NCBI GenBank assembly: GCA_034437315.1
Contig: DAOTUC010000008.1
Span: forward strand, 1 to 21,577
Source: DSAR01 sp034437315
GTDB taxonomy: Bacteria > Chloroflexota > Anaerolineae > B4-G1
Length of the DNA stretch: 21,577 nt
Direction of reading: 5' to 3'
Below are positions 14,386 through 21,297 of the stretch, piece by piece. The position numbers were made by a program, and so were the translations under genes. Below the pieces are notes generated by a model. The model saw only the letters and a program-made list of their open reading frames with translations, was not told the DNA's origin and made no database searches. Position 1 is the stretch's first letter. The number at the start of each line of letters is the position of its first letter.

Positions 14386-15276
14386 CTATAACTCCGGGTC
14401 GCGCAGGTACTCACGGAAACGCCCGAAGAATCCCTCGGTCTCCTCCGTGACGAAATCCCCCTTGAGGCTTGTGTCCCGGATGATGGCCTGGATGTCGTAA
14501 CCGTCCTCAAGCACGCAGAATTTGGCGAAGCGCGGCGTGATCGCCTGTTTTGGGCAAGCATAGATGCAGCGCATGCACCACAGGCAATCGCCCCCAAACG
14601 TGATCCGACCGCTCTCGCGGCGGATGTTGCCGGTCGGACAATTCTCGATGCAGAAGCCGCAATCGACGCAGGCATCGGTAACGTGCAACCCTTTGCCAAA
14701 CTTCCGCGCCCCCCAGTCCTCGCCTCGGGAGAGCAGCCGCACGCCCCAGCGCAAGATTGGCCCAACCTTCAGCGATCTCTCACGCCCCGCCAGAATGTCA
14801 TCGACCATGTGGGCCATCTTGGCGACGGCGGCGCAGTAGAGTTGCTTGGAGAAAGCGTCGTCGTATTTCACAGCCCAGTTGCTGGGCATGCAGATGATGC
14901 GGTCGTAAAACACGTCGTAGCCCTTGCGTTCCAAGCACTCGATTGCCGTCTTGGACGCGGCGTTATTCATTGAGGAGAAGTCGCCGGCGGTCTTGAAGAT
15001 GAAAGCCCGCTTTTTCTCAACGGCGGGAGAAGGGGCGATGAGATCGGCGATGAAATCGTAGAGGATTCTCGGCGCGTCAAACCCGTGGACGGGGTGGCCC
15101 ACACCGACGAGGTCATATGCATCGGGATCAAATCCGGCTTTTTCTTTCAGCGCCTGCTCGATCCGCGTCGTTGTGACGTCAACGCCGCGCCGCTCGAAGG
15201 CCTCTTTGAGCAACGCCGCGACGACCTGTGTGTTGCCTGTCCCGGAGAAGTAGAATAAACCGATTGACTTGATCAT
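14386..15276 (-). CDS. EFR1-type flavodoxin-ferredoxin fusion protein
   Basis: 296-residue cytoplasmic electron-transfer protein. N-terminal flavodoxin-like domain with FMN phosphate loop FSGTGNTQ (10-17) and GVGHPVHGFDAPRIL, followed by two 4Fe-4S ferredoxin motifs, CVDCGFCIENCP (~203-214) and CLWCMRCIYACP (~230-241). This is the layout of EFR1-family ferrodoxins. A partner is not known from sequence; it may carry low-potential electrons to the radical SAM enzyme encoded 38 bases upstream, which needs one-electron reduction of its cluster. GGGA precedes the ATG at 15276. It is the last gene of the leftward metal/redox cluster. Confidence 0.85.
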   Translation of the reverse strand: MIKSIGLFYFSGTGNTQVVAALLKEAFERRGVDVTTTRIEQALKEKAGFDPDAYDLVGVGHPVHGFDAPRILYDFIADLIAPSPAVEKKRAFIFKTAGDFSSMNNAASKTAIECLERKGYDVFYDRIICMPSNWAVKYDDAFSKQLYCAAVAKMAHMVDDILAGRERSLKVGPILRWGVRLLSRGEDWGARKFGKGLHVTDACVDCGFCIENCPTGNIRRESGRITFGGDCLWCMRCIYACPKQAITPRFAKFCVLEDGYDIQAIIRDTSLKGDFVTEETEGFFGRFREYLRDPEL

Positions 15277-15314
15277 TCATCCCACAGAACGCTGAAGATA
15301 TCTTTCCCGATGGG

Positions 15315-16340
15315 TCAACTAATCTTCCGCACGTAAAACTTGCATCCCTCGTATACCATCTCGACGAGGCGCTCCTGGGCGATCAAGTCGCAGACGATGG
15401 CCCACCTCGCCTCTGGCTGCTGCTCGGGCCGCGCCCGCGCCAGGAACTCGCGCACACCGTCCTCTCGCATCGGGTGAACCGACGTGATGCTCAACAGGTC
15501 ATGCTCGACGTCTCCGGTGAACGCGAAAGCGTTGCCCTCGTACCCGATCAGATATTCCACCCGCTCCAGGCGCTGGCTGAAAATCTGGTACGCCCGGTTG
15601 ATGGCCTGTTCGGTCGGGGCGGTCGCCCACTCCTCCGCCGGCGGCCGGGTGGGGATGGATAGATAAGCGACAGCGCCGTCCCGGTTGGCGTGCAATTGGG
15701 CCAGAAAATCGGCTGTGTCCCGCAGACAGGCCTCGCCGTCGTTGACGCCCGCGATGAGCATCGTCTCCGTCGCCAGTTCTCCCTTGAACGCGCGCGTTGA
15801 TTCCAACGCGCGCGTTGGTTCCAACGCGGGCGCAAATTCGAGCGCGCCATCAAGAATCGAATCCAGGCGCAGCTTGCCGTGGGGCCGGTCGATCTTCCGC
15901 CAGATCTCTTCCTGGGCAGCATCAACCTTCAGGGAAACCCAATCTGCCTCCATCAGATCCTCGCGCACATCCTCGCGTCCAATCAGGGAGCCGTTGCTAA
16001 TCACGGCAATCTTGATCCCCAGAGGCCGCAACAGCGCGATCTCGCGCCCGAGATTGACGTCCAGGGTCGGCTCGCCGTCGGGCACGAAGGTGAGGTAGTC
16101 GATGGGCTCGCCAGCGTCCCGCGCCTGAGCGACTTTGTCCTCGACCGCCTGGACGACCTGCTCCGGCTCGTAGAACGGGCGGCGCTCAATCTGCATCTTG
16201 ATGGTGCGCCCCAGTTGGCAATAGATGCAAGAATAGGTGCATATCTTGGGCGGGATGTTGTTGACGCCCAGGCTGCGTCCCAGGCGCCGGGAAGGCACCG
16301 GTCCAAAGGCGATCATTTGATCTGTGAGGACTTGGGTCAT
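15315..16340 (-). CDS. Radical SAM protein (COG0731-like Fe-S oxidoreductase)
   Basis: 341 residues. N-terminal radical SAM core with CTYSCIYC (Cys34, Cys38, Cys41, the CxxxCxxC that binds the 4Fe-4S cluster and S-adenosylmethionine), preceded by FGPVPSRRLGRSLGVNNIP, a signature I associate with uncharacterised COG0731-like proteins. Then FVPDGEPTLD (the GEPT variant of the GGE motif), ISNGSL and WVSLKVD. The C-terminal ~100 residues look like a small helical domain of no recognised function. At 15788-15823 an 18-bp unit is duplicated in frame (ALEPTR ALESTR). The reaction is unknown; the wyosine-synthesis relationship is only distant. The start at 16340 has a weak ribosome site (GAGATGG). 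A MITE-like element fills the gap upstream. Confidence 0.8.
   Translation of the reverse strand: MTQVLTDQMIAFGPVPSRRLGRSLGVNNIPPKICTYSCIYCQLGRTIKMQIERRPFYEPEQVVQAVEDKVAQARDAGEPIDYLTFVPDGEPTLDVNLGREIALLRPLGIKIAVISNGSLIGREDVREDLMEADWVSLKVDAAQEEIWRKIDRPHGKLRLDSILDGALEFAPALEPTRALESTRAFKGELATETMLIAGVNDGEACLRDTADFLAQLHANRDGAVAYLSIPTRPPAEEWATAPTEQAINRAYQIFSQRLERVEYLIGYEGNAFAFTGDVEHDLLSITSVHPMREDGVREFLARARPEQQPEARWAIVCDLIAQERLVEMVYEGCKFYVRKIS
15788..15829. repeat. In-frame 18-bp palindrome-containing tandem repeat inside the radical SAM gene
   Basis: Units begin at 15788 and 15806, with a third partial unit from 15824. Each full unit contains the palindrome AACGCGCGCGTT. The length is a multiple of three, so the frame is kept and six residues are added per unit. 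Confidence 0.6.
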
Positions 16341-16371
16341 TTTTCCATCTCGTTCAGCACTTCTTGTCTAT

Positions 16372-16500
16372 GGGTGTGTTTCATTTCATTTGAGGCAAGG
16401 CTCGTAGTAGGCGATTTATCGCCGTAAAAGCGCGCTGATAGCGCCGCTGCCTAGCAGCGCACGCACTACAAACAGTGCTCAAAGCATTTGAAACACACCC
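16372..16500. mobile_element. MITE-like palindromic element, 129 bp
   Basis: The ends are inverted repeats: GGGTGTGTTTCA...TTGAG on both, the right one read on the opposite strand (23 bases, 6 central mismatches). The interior has GGCGATTTATCGCC, GCTGC/GCAGC and GTAGT/ACTAC pairs. It is homologous along most of its length to 21298-21449. The right end touches the stop codon of the methyltransferase gene (16501-16503); the left end is 31 bases from the radical SAM start. There is no coding capacity and no clear target duplication. Confidence 0.55.
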
Positions 16501-16998
16501 TTACCATATACGGCGCAAATACCTGATGATCCCGGCTAACAAATTCACGCCTGGCGTTTCTTGCATATAGCTTTCGTACGCAGCGCCAAACTTTTTGACG
16601 TTAGCGCGGTCTGCCTGGGGCATAATCCCCGTGTAAGCCATGGCGATAGCGGCTATGCCGATAGCCACGATCAACCAATGTTGCACGATGAGCATTAGAA
16701 AGAGGTTAAACAACATAAACGATAGGTATTGGGGATGCCGGATGATGGCGTAGATCCCGCTGTTCACGAGCACTGTTGTATGGATGTAACTCTTTCCCGA
16801 CGGCGACTCTCCCTTTCTGCGCAGCGTGATGATTGGCCACACGCCCAGAAAGCCAGCGCTCGCTCCAATGATCCAACCGACGATCTGAAGCGCTTGGTTT
16901 CCGGCAGAATTGTACAGAAAAAGGCTCAAGGCAATTTGCGCGGTTAGCAAGGTCATCCACAGTGGCCAGGCGAGAGAGCGGTTTTTATGCGTAGGCAT
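16501..16998 (-). CDS. Isoprenylcysteine carboxyl methyltransferase-like membrane protein
   Basis: 165-residue membrane protein with about four segments (roughly 12-30, 38-58, 88-105, 106-124). The C-terminal half carries the ICMT/PEMT-type motif GIYAIIRHPQYLSFML (RHPQY at 87-91), a polar ADRANVKKFGAAYESYMQETP, and a final amphipathic stretch. In this family the RHPxY and E..FG..Y..Y segments bind S-adenosylmethionine and methylate small lipid or isoprenoid substrates. The bacterial substrate is unknown. It starts at 16998 after GGGAG, 18 bases downstream of the DUF59 gene, so it is likely in the same operon, although its role there is unclear. Confidence 0.75.
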   Translation of the reverse strand: MPTHKNRSLAWPLWMTLLTAQIALSLFLYNSAGNQALQIVGWIIGASAGFLGVWPIITLRRKGESPSGKSYIHTTVLVNSGIYAIIRHPQYLSFMLFNLFLMLIVQHWLIVAIGIAAIAMAYTGIMPQADRANVKKFGAAYESYMQETPGVNLLAGIIRYLRRIW

Positions 16999-17016
16999 CC
17001 TCTAATCTCCCTTCAC

Positions 17017-17310
17017 CTATTCTTGCAATAAGGCGTTTAGCTCCTCTGCACCCACATATCCCAGGACCTCAATCTCCTGTCCGCTCACGCCCGCTACCTC
17101 TCCCACCGCCTGGCGGATCGAGAGGGCCAGCGATACAGCCAGCGGACAGAGGGGGGAAGAGGGGCGAAACGTGTAGCGCACGAAGCCATCTTCGTTCACT
17201 TCTAGATCCTCAATCAGTCGCATGCGCACCACGTCCACGCCTGTCTCGGGGTCGATGACGGTGGAGAGGCGGCTGAGAATGGCCTGGCGAAGCACATCTT
17301 GCTCGTTCAT
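17017..17310 (-). CDS. MIP18/DUF59 family (SufT/PaaD-like) protein
   Basis: 97-residue protein of the metal-sulfur cluster biosynthesis family. Seen: VIDPETGVDVVRMRLIEDLEV (landmarks DPETGVDVV), YTFRPSSPLCPLAVSLA with Cys55 in the conserved CP context, and a C-terminal Gly-rich turn. Homologues such as SufT assist maturation of Fe-S proteins. AGGAGG lies 6 bases before the ATG at 17310 (a preceding ATG at 17313 is possible). The start overlaps the stop of the ATPase gene upstream, so the two are translationally coupled. This supports a shared job in cluster or metal delivery. Confidence 0.85.
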   Translation of the reverse strand: MNEQDVLRQAILSRLSTVIDPETGVDVVRMRLIEDLEVNEDGFVRYTFRPSSPLCPLAVSLALSIRQAVGEVAGVSGQEIEVLGYVGAEELNALLQE

Positions 17311-18209
17311 CATTGGCCTCCTGCGCCGTTTGAAAGGATCTGTTGTTTGACTTGCTCCCACACATCTCGCAGCGCCTCTGTCACCGGGCCGTCGGTGTAG
17401 GCGGTCACCGGCCGCCCCTGTACCATCGCCTCGGTCACGGCGTCATCGTAGGGGATACGGCCCACGAGCGCCGCCTCGCGCTCTGCGCAGAAGGCGGCGA
17501 TCTCGTCGGCGCGGGCCGGGTTCAGGTCCGCCTTGTTGATCACGACCAACGAGGGCACGCCGAAATGATCGGTCGTCGCCATGATGCGCGCTAAATCGTG
17601 CACGCCGGAGACGGTCGGTTCGACCACGTGGAGCGCCACGTCGGCGCCCGCGCTGGCGGAGATGACGGGGCAACCGATGCCCGGCGGCCCATCGACCAGC
17701 AACAGCGCCGCCCCGGTGTCCAGGGCCAGCAGACGTCCCTGCTGTTTGACCAACGTGACCAGCTTGCCGGAGTTTTCCTGCCCGGCGAAGAGGTGCGCGT
17801 GGAAGAGCGGCCCGAAGCGCGAATTGGAACGGAACCATTGCCCGGCGTGCTGCTCCTCCATCCGGATGGCCTCTTCGGGACACTGGTAGAAACAGGCGGC
17901 GCACCCTTCGCAGGACAGCGAGTCGATGCGATACGCCTCGTCGCCTGGGATGACGGCGTCGAAGCGGCACACCTCGGCGCAGACGCCGCAGGCGCTGCAC
18001 GTCTCCGGATCGACGAGGGCCAATTGCCCGCTCATAAAGTCGTGCGTTTCCAACTTATCCGGGTCGAGCACCAATTCCAGGTTAGCCGCGTCCACGTCGG
18101 CGTCGGCCAGGACGACGGCGAGTTCGCGGGAGGCCAGGTGGGCCAACGCCGCCGCGACGGTGGTCTTGCCGGTGCCGCCCTTGCCGCTGAGAATGACCAG
18201 TTGTCTCAC
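17310..18209 (-). CDS. MinD-superfamily ATPase with inserted ferredoxin domain (second copy)
   Basis: 299 residues. Deviant Walker A SGKGGTGKTT (8-17) and ADADVDAANLEL mark a MinD/ParA-type (SIMIBI) dimerising ATPase. Between strands is a ferredoxin insert with Cys71/74/77/81 and Cys100/103/106/110, two 4Fe-4S sites. VDGPPGIGCPVISA holds a Cys right after the switch Pro-Pro-Gly, as in its neighbour. NKADLN gives the nucleotide-base motif. This matches the COG1149 group (ATPase with ferredoxin insert), a relative of CooC, NifH and Mrp/NBP35. Substrates are not known. Start is GTG at 18209 after a G-rich stretch, 9 bases after the His-tailed gene. Confidence 0.88.
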   Translation of the reverse strand: MRQLVILSGKGGTGKTTVAAALAHLASRELAVVLADADVDAANLELVLDPDKLETHDFMSGQLALVDPETCSACGVCAEVCRFDAVIPGDEAYRIDSLSCEGCAACFYQCPEEAIRMEEQHAGQWFRSNSRFGPLFHAHLFAGQENSGKLVTLVKQQGRLLALDTGAALLLVDGPPGIGCPVISASAGADVALHVVEPTVSGVHDLARIMATTDHFGVPSLVVINKADLNPARADEIAAFCAEREAALVGRIPYDDAVTEAMVQGRPVTAYTDGPVTEALRDVWEQVKQQILSNGAGGQ

Positions 18210-18218
18210 GCTCGCCCC

Positions 18219-18458
18219 CTATTCATGGTGGTGATGATGGTGATTGTGAGTATGATGTTCGTGCGCCAACGGGCCGCCGATCTGCGCCAATCCATCCTGC
18301 AGCCGGGCGTTGGCCTCATCCACCAGGCGGGCGGCGTCCAGGAGCGCTTCCCGCGCCGCGCCAGCCTGCTCGGCCCACTCTCGGAACGTGTCCGCGTGCT
18401 CGCCGTTGTGCTCGATCCAATGGGGCAACAGCACCCGTAGTTTATCCATTTCCTTCAT
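18219..18458 (-). CDS. Small helical protein with His-rich C-terminal tail
   Basis: 79 residues: a predicted helical hairpin (MKEMDKLRVLLPHWIEHN..., then AREALLDAARLVDEANARLQDG) followed by HEHHTHNHHHHHHE (66-79). Ten of the 13 histidines are in the last 14 residues, a likely Ni/Zn/Co-binding tail. The body resembles short uncharacterised proteins (DUF8180-like, from memory) found beside ferredoxin-type MinD ATPases. AGGAG lies upstream of the ATG. The position, 6 bases after the CooT-like gene and 9 before an ATPase, points to a metallochaperone or metal store. By analogy CooJ, the His-tailed nickel protein of the CooCTJ set, plays such a part; homology to CooJ is not claimed. Confidence 0.75.
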   Translation of the reverse strand: MKEMDKLRVLLPHWIEHNGEHADTFREWAEQAGAAREALLDAARLVDEANARLQDGLAQIGGPLAHEHHTHNHHHHHHE

Positions 18459-18464
18459 AACGCT

Positions 18465-18656
18465 TCACTCCTTCTCTTCTTCCAGAGGATCCAACCACAC
18501 TTGATGCTTGAGAAAATCGATCCGCCGGATCCGTCCGGGTACGATCTGAGGTTCCTCGAAAAAGGCGGCGAGACGCACGCCCTCATCGACCGATTCCAGG
18601 CCGATCACATCTTTCGCGATGATCTCATCTCCCAGGTAAACGTCTGCTTGACACAT
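18465..18656 (-). CDS. CooT-family nickel-binding protein
   Basis: 63-residue protein starting MCQADVYLGDE, the CooT N-terminus in which Cys2 contributes to nickel binding in the homodimer. It continues IIAKDVIGLESVDEGVRLAAFFEEPQIVPGRIRRIDFLKHQVWL (landmarks DVIGLE, PGRIRRIDF), the small SH3-like beta fold. CooT takes part in nickel supply to CO dehydrogenase in Rhodospirillum rubrum; many homologues occur in genomes away from cooS, so the client may differ. AAGGAG lies 7 bases before the ATG at 18656. It sits between the two ferredoxin-containing ATPases. Confidence 0.8.
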   Translation of the reverse strand: MCQADVYLGDEIIAKDVIGLESVDEGVRLAAFFEEPQIVPGRIRRIDFLKHQVWLDPLEEEKE

Positions 18657-18687
18657 ATCACATCTCCTTCTTCAGTCTCACGCCGCC

Positions 18688-19566
18688 TCATTCCACAAGC
18701 TCAGCAATCCGCTGCCACAGTTCGACGAAACGCCCCCGGTAGGCCGGCTGAATCGTCGTCAGCGGCGTCCCTTCCGAGTAGGCCTCGGCGATGCGCCGGT
18801 CCAGCGGGATGCGCATCAGGATGGGGATCGATTCGGCGGCGCAGTAATCGTCCACACCCCGGTCGCCTACCCCGTCCCGGTTGACCACCACGCCGACGGG
18901 CAGACCCAACTCGTCGCGGGCGACCTCCACCGCCAAACGCAGGTCGTGCAATCCGAAGGGTGTCGGTTCGGTGACCATCAGCACGAAATCCGCCCCCTGC
19001 ATACTCTCGACGACGGGGCAAGCCGTGCCCGGTGAGGCGTCCAGAATGATGGCCCGCTCGCCCGGTTCCGGCGGGATGCACCATTGTTTCAACTGCCGGA
19101 TGATGGGCACGGCCATCGGTTCGCCCACGTTCAACGCGCCCTGAGCGAATTCGATACTGCCCTCTCCCGCCGACGCCGCGCGCCCCCGCTCGATCACGCC
19201 GATCACGTCCAGCACCTCGTGAATCGCCCCGGTGGGACAATTCAGGCTACAACTTCCGCAAGCGTGGCACAGTTCGGGGAAGACCAGCACCTTCTCCCCG
19301 ACGACGGTGATGGCGTGGAACTGGCACACCTCGGCGCAACGCCCGCAGTAGGTGCAGGTCTCCAGATCGACCTGTGGGATCATCTGACCGGCCTCACGCC
19401 GCTCTTCGATGACCGGGTTGAGGAAGAGACCGGCGTTAGGCTCTTCCACGTCGCAATCCAGGAACAGCAGATCTGAGCAGAGCTCAGCGCCGATGCTCAA
19501 CGCCAGGTTGACGGCGACGGTGGTCTTACCCGTGCCGCCCTTGCCGCTCGCTACTGTCACGATCAT
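18688..19566 (-). CDS. MinD-superfamily ATPase with inserted ferredoxin domain (first copy)
   Basis: 292 residues with Walker A SGKGGTGKTT (7-16), LDCDVEEPNAGLFL, a ferredoxin insert with Cys71/74/77/81 and Cys100/103/106/110, and DASPGTACPVVESMQGAD. It also has EPTPFGLHDL and VVNRDGVGD. The cluster cysteines fall at exactly the same residue numbers as in the paralogue at 17310-18209, so the two are true duplicates and may form a heterodimer. It differs from the paralogue in having VEEPN where the other has VDAAN. Such ATPases are thought to load or transfer metal clusters in an ATP-driven way. GGAG is 8 bases before the ATG. A hairpin precedes the gene (19598-19636). Confidence 0.88.
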   Translation of the reverse strand: MIVTVASGKGGTGKTTVAVNLALSIGAELCSDLLFLDCDVEEPNAGLFLNPVIEERREAGQMIPQVDLETCTYCGRCAEVCQFHAITVVGEKVLVFPELCHACGSCSLNCPTGAIHEVLDVIGVIERGRAASAGEGSIEFAQGALNVGEPMAVPIIRQLKQWCIPPEPGERAIILDASPGTACPVVESMQGADFVLMVTEPTPFGLHDLRLAVEVARDELGLPVGVVVNRDGVGDRGVDDYCAAESIPILMRIPLDRRIAEAYSEGTPLTTIQPAYRGRFVELWQRIAELVE

Positions 19567-19597
19567 AAACTGACTCCATTACTCGACTAACTGATAA

Positions 19598-19636
19598 GTG
19601 TTCCTCCCAAAGGATCAGGCGCTTCGGGAGGAACAC
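19598..19636 (-). other. 15-bp hairpin between zinc-ribbon and ATPase genes
   Basis: On the leftward transcript GTGTTCCTCCCGAAG pairs with CTTTGGGAGGAACAC (one G-U pair), with a 9-base loop. It is followed by TTATCAGTTAG, not a T-run. It is probably an RNA processing or partial-termination element that sets different expression of the first two and the later genes. Confidence 0.5.
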
Positions 19637-19648
19637 AGGCTTTAACGT

Positions 19649-19852
19649 TTACTCACGCGCCATCTGCGCGCCGCACTCAGGGCATTTTCGTTGATAACAG
19701 GGTTGGCCCACCGTATGCGGCGTTCGATGCCCGCAATTGGGGCAGACGCAATCACCGCCCGGCCCGGCGGCCTTGGGGCCGCCCATTCGGCCCGGCCCAC
19801 GGCCTGCGCCGCGGCCTCCGCCGCCTTGTCCACCTCCTCTACCTCGACCCAT
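19649..19852 (-). CDS. Gly/Arg-rich zinc-ribbon small protein
   Basis: 67 residues: a Gly/Arg-rich N-terminus (1-34), then CxC-xx-C (Cys35, 37, 40) with PNCG, Cys52, and CPECG (Cys57, 60), a zinc-ribbon or rubredoxin-like knuckle. This type of small protein is, from memory, often found beside NifX/NifB-like or ferredoxin-ATPase genes. The function is unknown; it may bind Zn, Fe or nucleic acid through the RG-rich part. The start at 19852 is fixed by AAGGAGGTGAT, an 11-base match to the anti-Shine-Dalgarno end of 16S rRNA. A GTG six codons earlier would place this site within the gene. It follows the oxidoreductase by 39 bases. Confidence 0.75.
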   Translation of the reverse strand: MGRGRGGGQGGGGRGAGRGPGRMGGPKAAGPGGDCVCPNCGHRTPHTVGQPCYQRKCPECGAQMARE

Positions 19853-19891
19853 ACGTATCACCTCCTTCACTCGCTTCTTTTCGTCCTAATG

Positions 19892-21247
19892 TCACTCCAC
19901 ACACACCCGCATCTGCTTGATCGCCATCTCAGCTCCGTTCACCATGTGATAGGCGATAGGCGAAGCGGTCAGCGCGGGGTGGGTACCGGTCTGGAACATC
20001 GCGATATCCTCGGCCAGCATACGGTTCTGCACACAGGCAGAGATAATGTTGCTGATCTCGCCGGCCGACGGCCCGCCCGATACCTGCCCGCCTAGGATGA
20101 CGCCGGAATTCCGCTCAAAGACCAGCTTCACTTTCGTATCGGCCGCGCCGGGCATGCCGCCGGGATGGCGATTAGGCCCCTGGATCGTGACGGCGACCAC
20201 GTCGTAACCCCGCTCTTTAGCCTCCCGCTCGGTCAGCCCGGCGGTCGCCAGCGCGTGGTCGCCCACGGCCGTCGACCACACACCCACCGTGCCGACGTTT
20301 TCGCGCCGGATGCCAAAGAGGTTGGCCCCGGCGATGCGCGCCTCCAACGTCGCGATGGAGGCCAGTTTCAACGGTGAGGGCCGGCCGCCAAAGAAGGAGA
20401 TCTTCTCGGCGCAATCGCCGCAGGCGTAGATGTGCTCGTCAGACGTCTGCATCGTCCGGTCGACCGCGATGCCGCCGGTCAGACCAATGCGCAACCCGGC
20501 CTCCTTGGCCAGATCCACGTTCGCCACAGCGCCGATGCCCACGATCACCAGGTCGGCCTTGATCTCCTCGCCATTAGATAGGACGACCTTTTCGACCTTA
20601 CCATTCCCCGCGATCTTCTCCACCCTGGAAGCAGTACGGATATTCACCCCGCGCGATTCGAGCACATCCTCCATCTCGGCGCAGAACTCGTCGTCATAAG
20701 CCAGCGCCAGGCAGTGAGACAACATCTCGACGATGGTGACCTGCTTATCGCCTGCCTTGTTGATCTCGTCGGCGAACTCGATTCCGATGAAACCGCCGCC
20801 GATGACGACTACGTCCTTGCTGTTTTTGAGTTGCTCTTGCAAGTCGCTCAGGTATTCGACCTCTTTAACCACCGGGTACACGCCATCCAGGTCAAAACCC
20901 GGTATCGGCGGCATAGCGGGTCGCGATCCGATAGCGATGATCAACCGCTCGTAACCCACGTCCCCCTCGGTGGTTTGGAGGACTTTTTCCTCTCGATCGA
21001 TGCCCACCGCTTCAGCGACGAGCAGATCAATGCCGTTCTTGTCGAGCGCTGCATCGGGGATCAAATTCTTCTGCGGGCTTCCCACCGTGCCTAAGATATA
21101 GGGAATGCCGCAAGGAATCAAGACCTGTTCTTCCTTGCGCACCAGGAGAATGTCCTTACTGGGATAATGCCGGCGGGCCGTGATCGCGGCAGTCAAACCA
21201 GCCGCGCTTCCACCCACGACGACGATCGGATAATTTTTATGCGCCAT
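19892..21247 (-). CDS. FAD/NAD(P)-dependent disulfide oxidoreductase (CoA-disulfide reductase / NADH oxidase type)
   Basis: 451-residue soluble flavoprotein. FAD-binding VVVGGSAAGLTAA (9-21), a single redox Cys46 in LIPCGIPY, AIGSRP, NAD-binding VVVIGGGFIGIEFADE (~145-160), IYACGDCAE (FAD ribityl contact), and a C-terminal dimerisation domain (GAADTKVKLVF...ILGGQVSGG). The single active Cys places it with CoA-disulfide/persulfide reductases and NADH oxidases rather than two-Cys glutathione-type enzymes. First gene of the leftward cluster; AGGAGA lies 9 bases before the ATG at 21247. A role in reducing persulfides or supplying electrons to the Fe-S ATPases downstream is inference. Confidence 0.88.
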   Translation of the reverse strand: MAHKNYPIVVVGGSAAGLTAAITARRHYPSKDILLVRKEEQVLIPCGIPYILGTVGSPQKNLIPDAALDKNGIDLLVAEAVGIDREEKVLQTTEGDVGYERLIIAIGSRPAMPPIPGFDLDGVYPVVKEVEYLSDLQEQLKNSKDVVVIGGGFIGIEFADEINKAGDKQVTIVEMLSHCLALAYDDEFCAEMEDVLESRGVNIRTASRVEKIAGNGKVEKVVLSNGEEIKADLVIVGIGAVANVDLAKEAGLRIGLTGGIAVDRTMQTSDEHIYACGDCAEKISFFGGRPSPLKLASIATLEARIAGANLFGIRRENVGTVGVWSTAVGDHALATAGLTEREAKERGYDVVAVTIQGPNRHPGGMPGAADTKVKLVFERNSGVILGGQVSGGPSAGEISNIISACVQNRMLAEDIAMFQTGTHPALTASPIAYHMVNGAEMAIKQMRVCVE

Positions 21248-21297
21248 TTGTTCATCTCTCCTTAATTGCTATTTGACTGATACGCCTGATTGATGTA

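Noticed and set aside
17598..18440. 280-codon plus-strand frame opposite the second ATPase and His-tailed gene
   Set aside because: The opposite strand carries Walker and ferredoxin motifs; this frame is a composition artefact.
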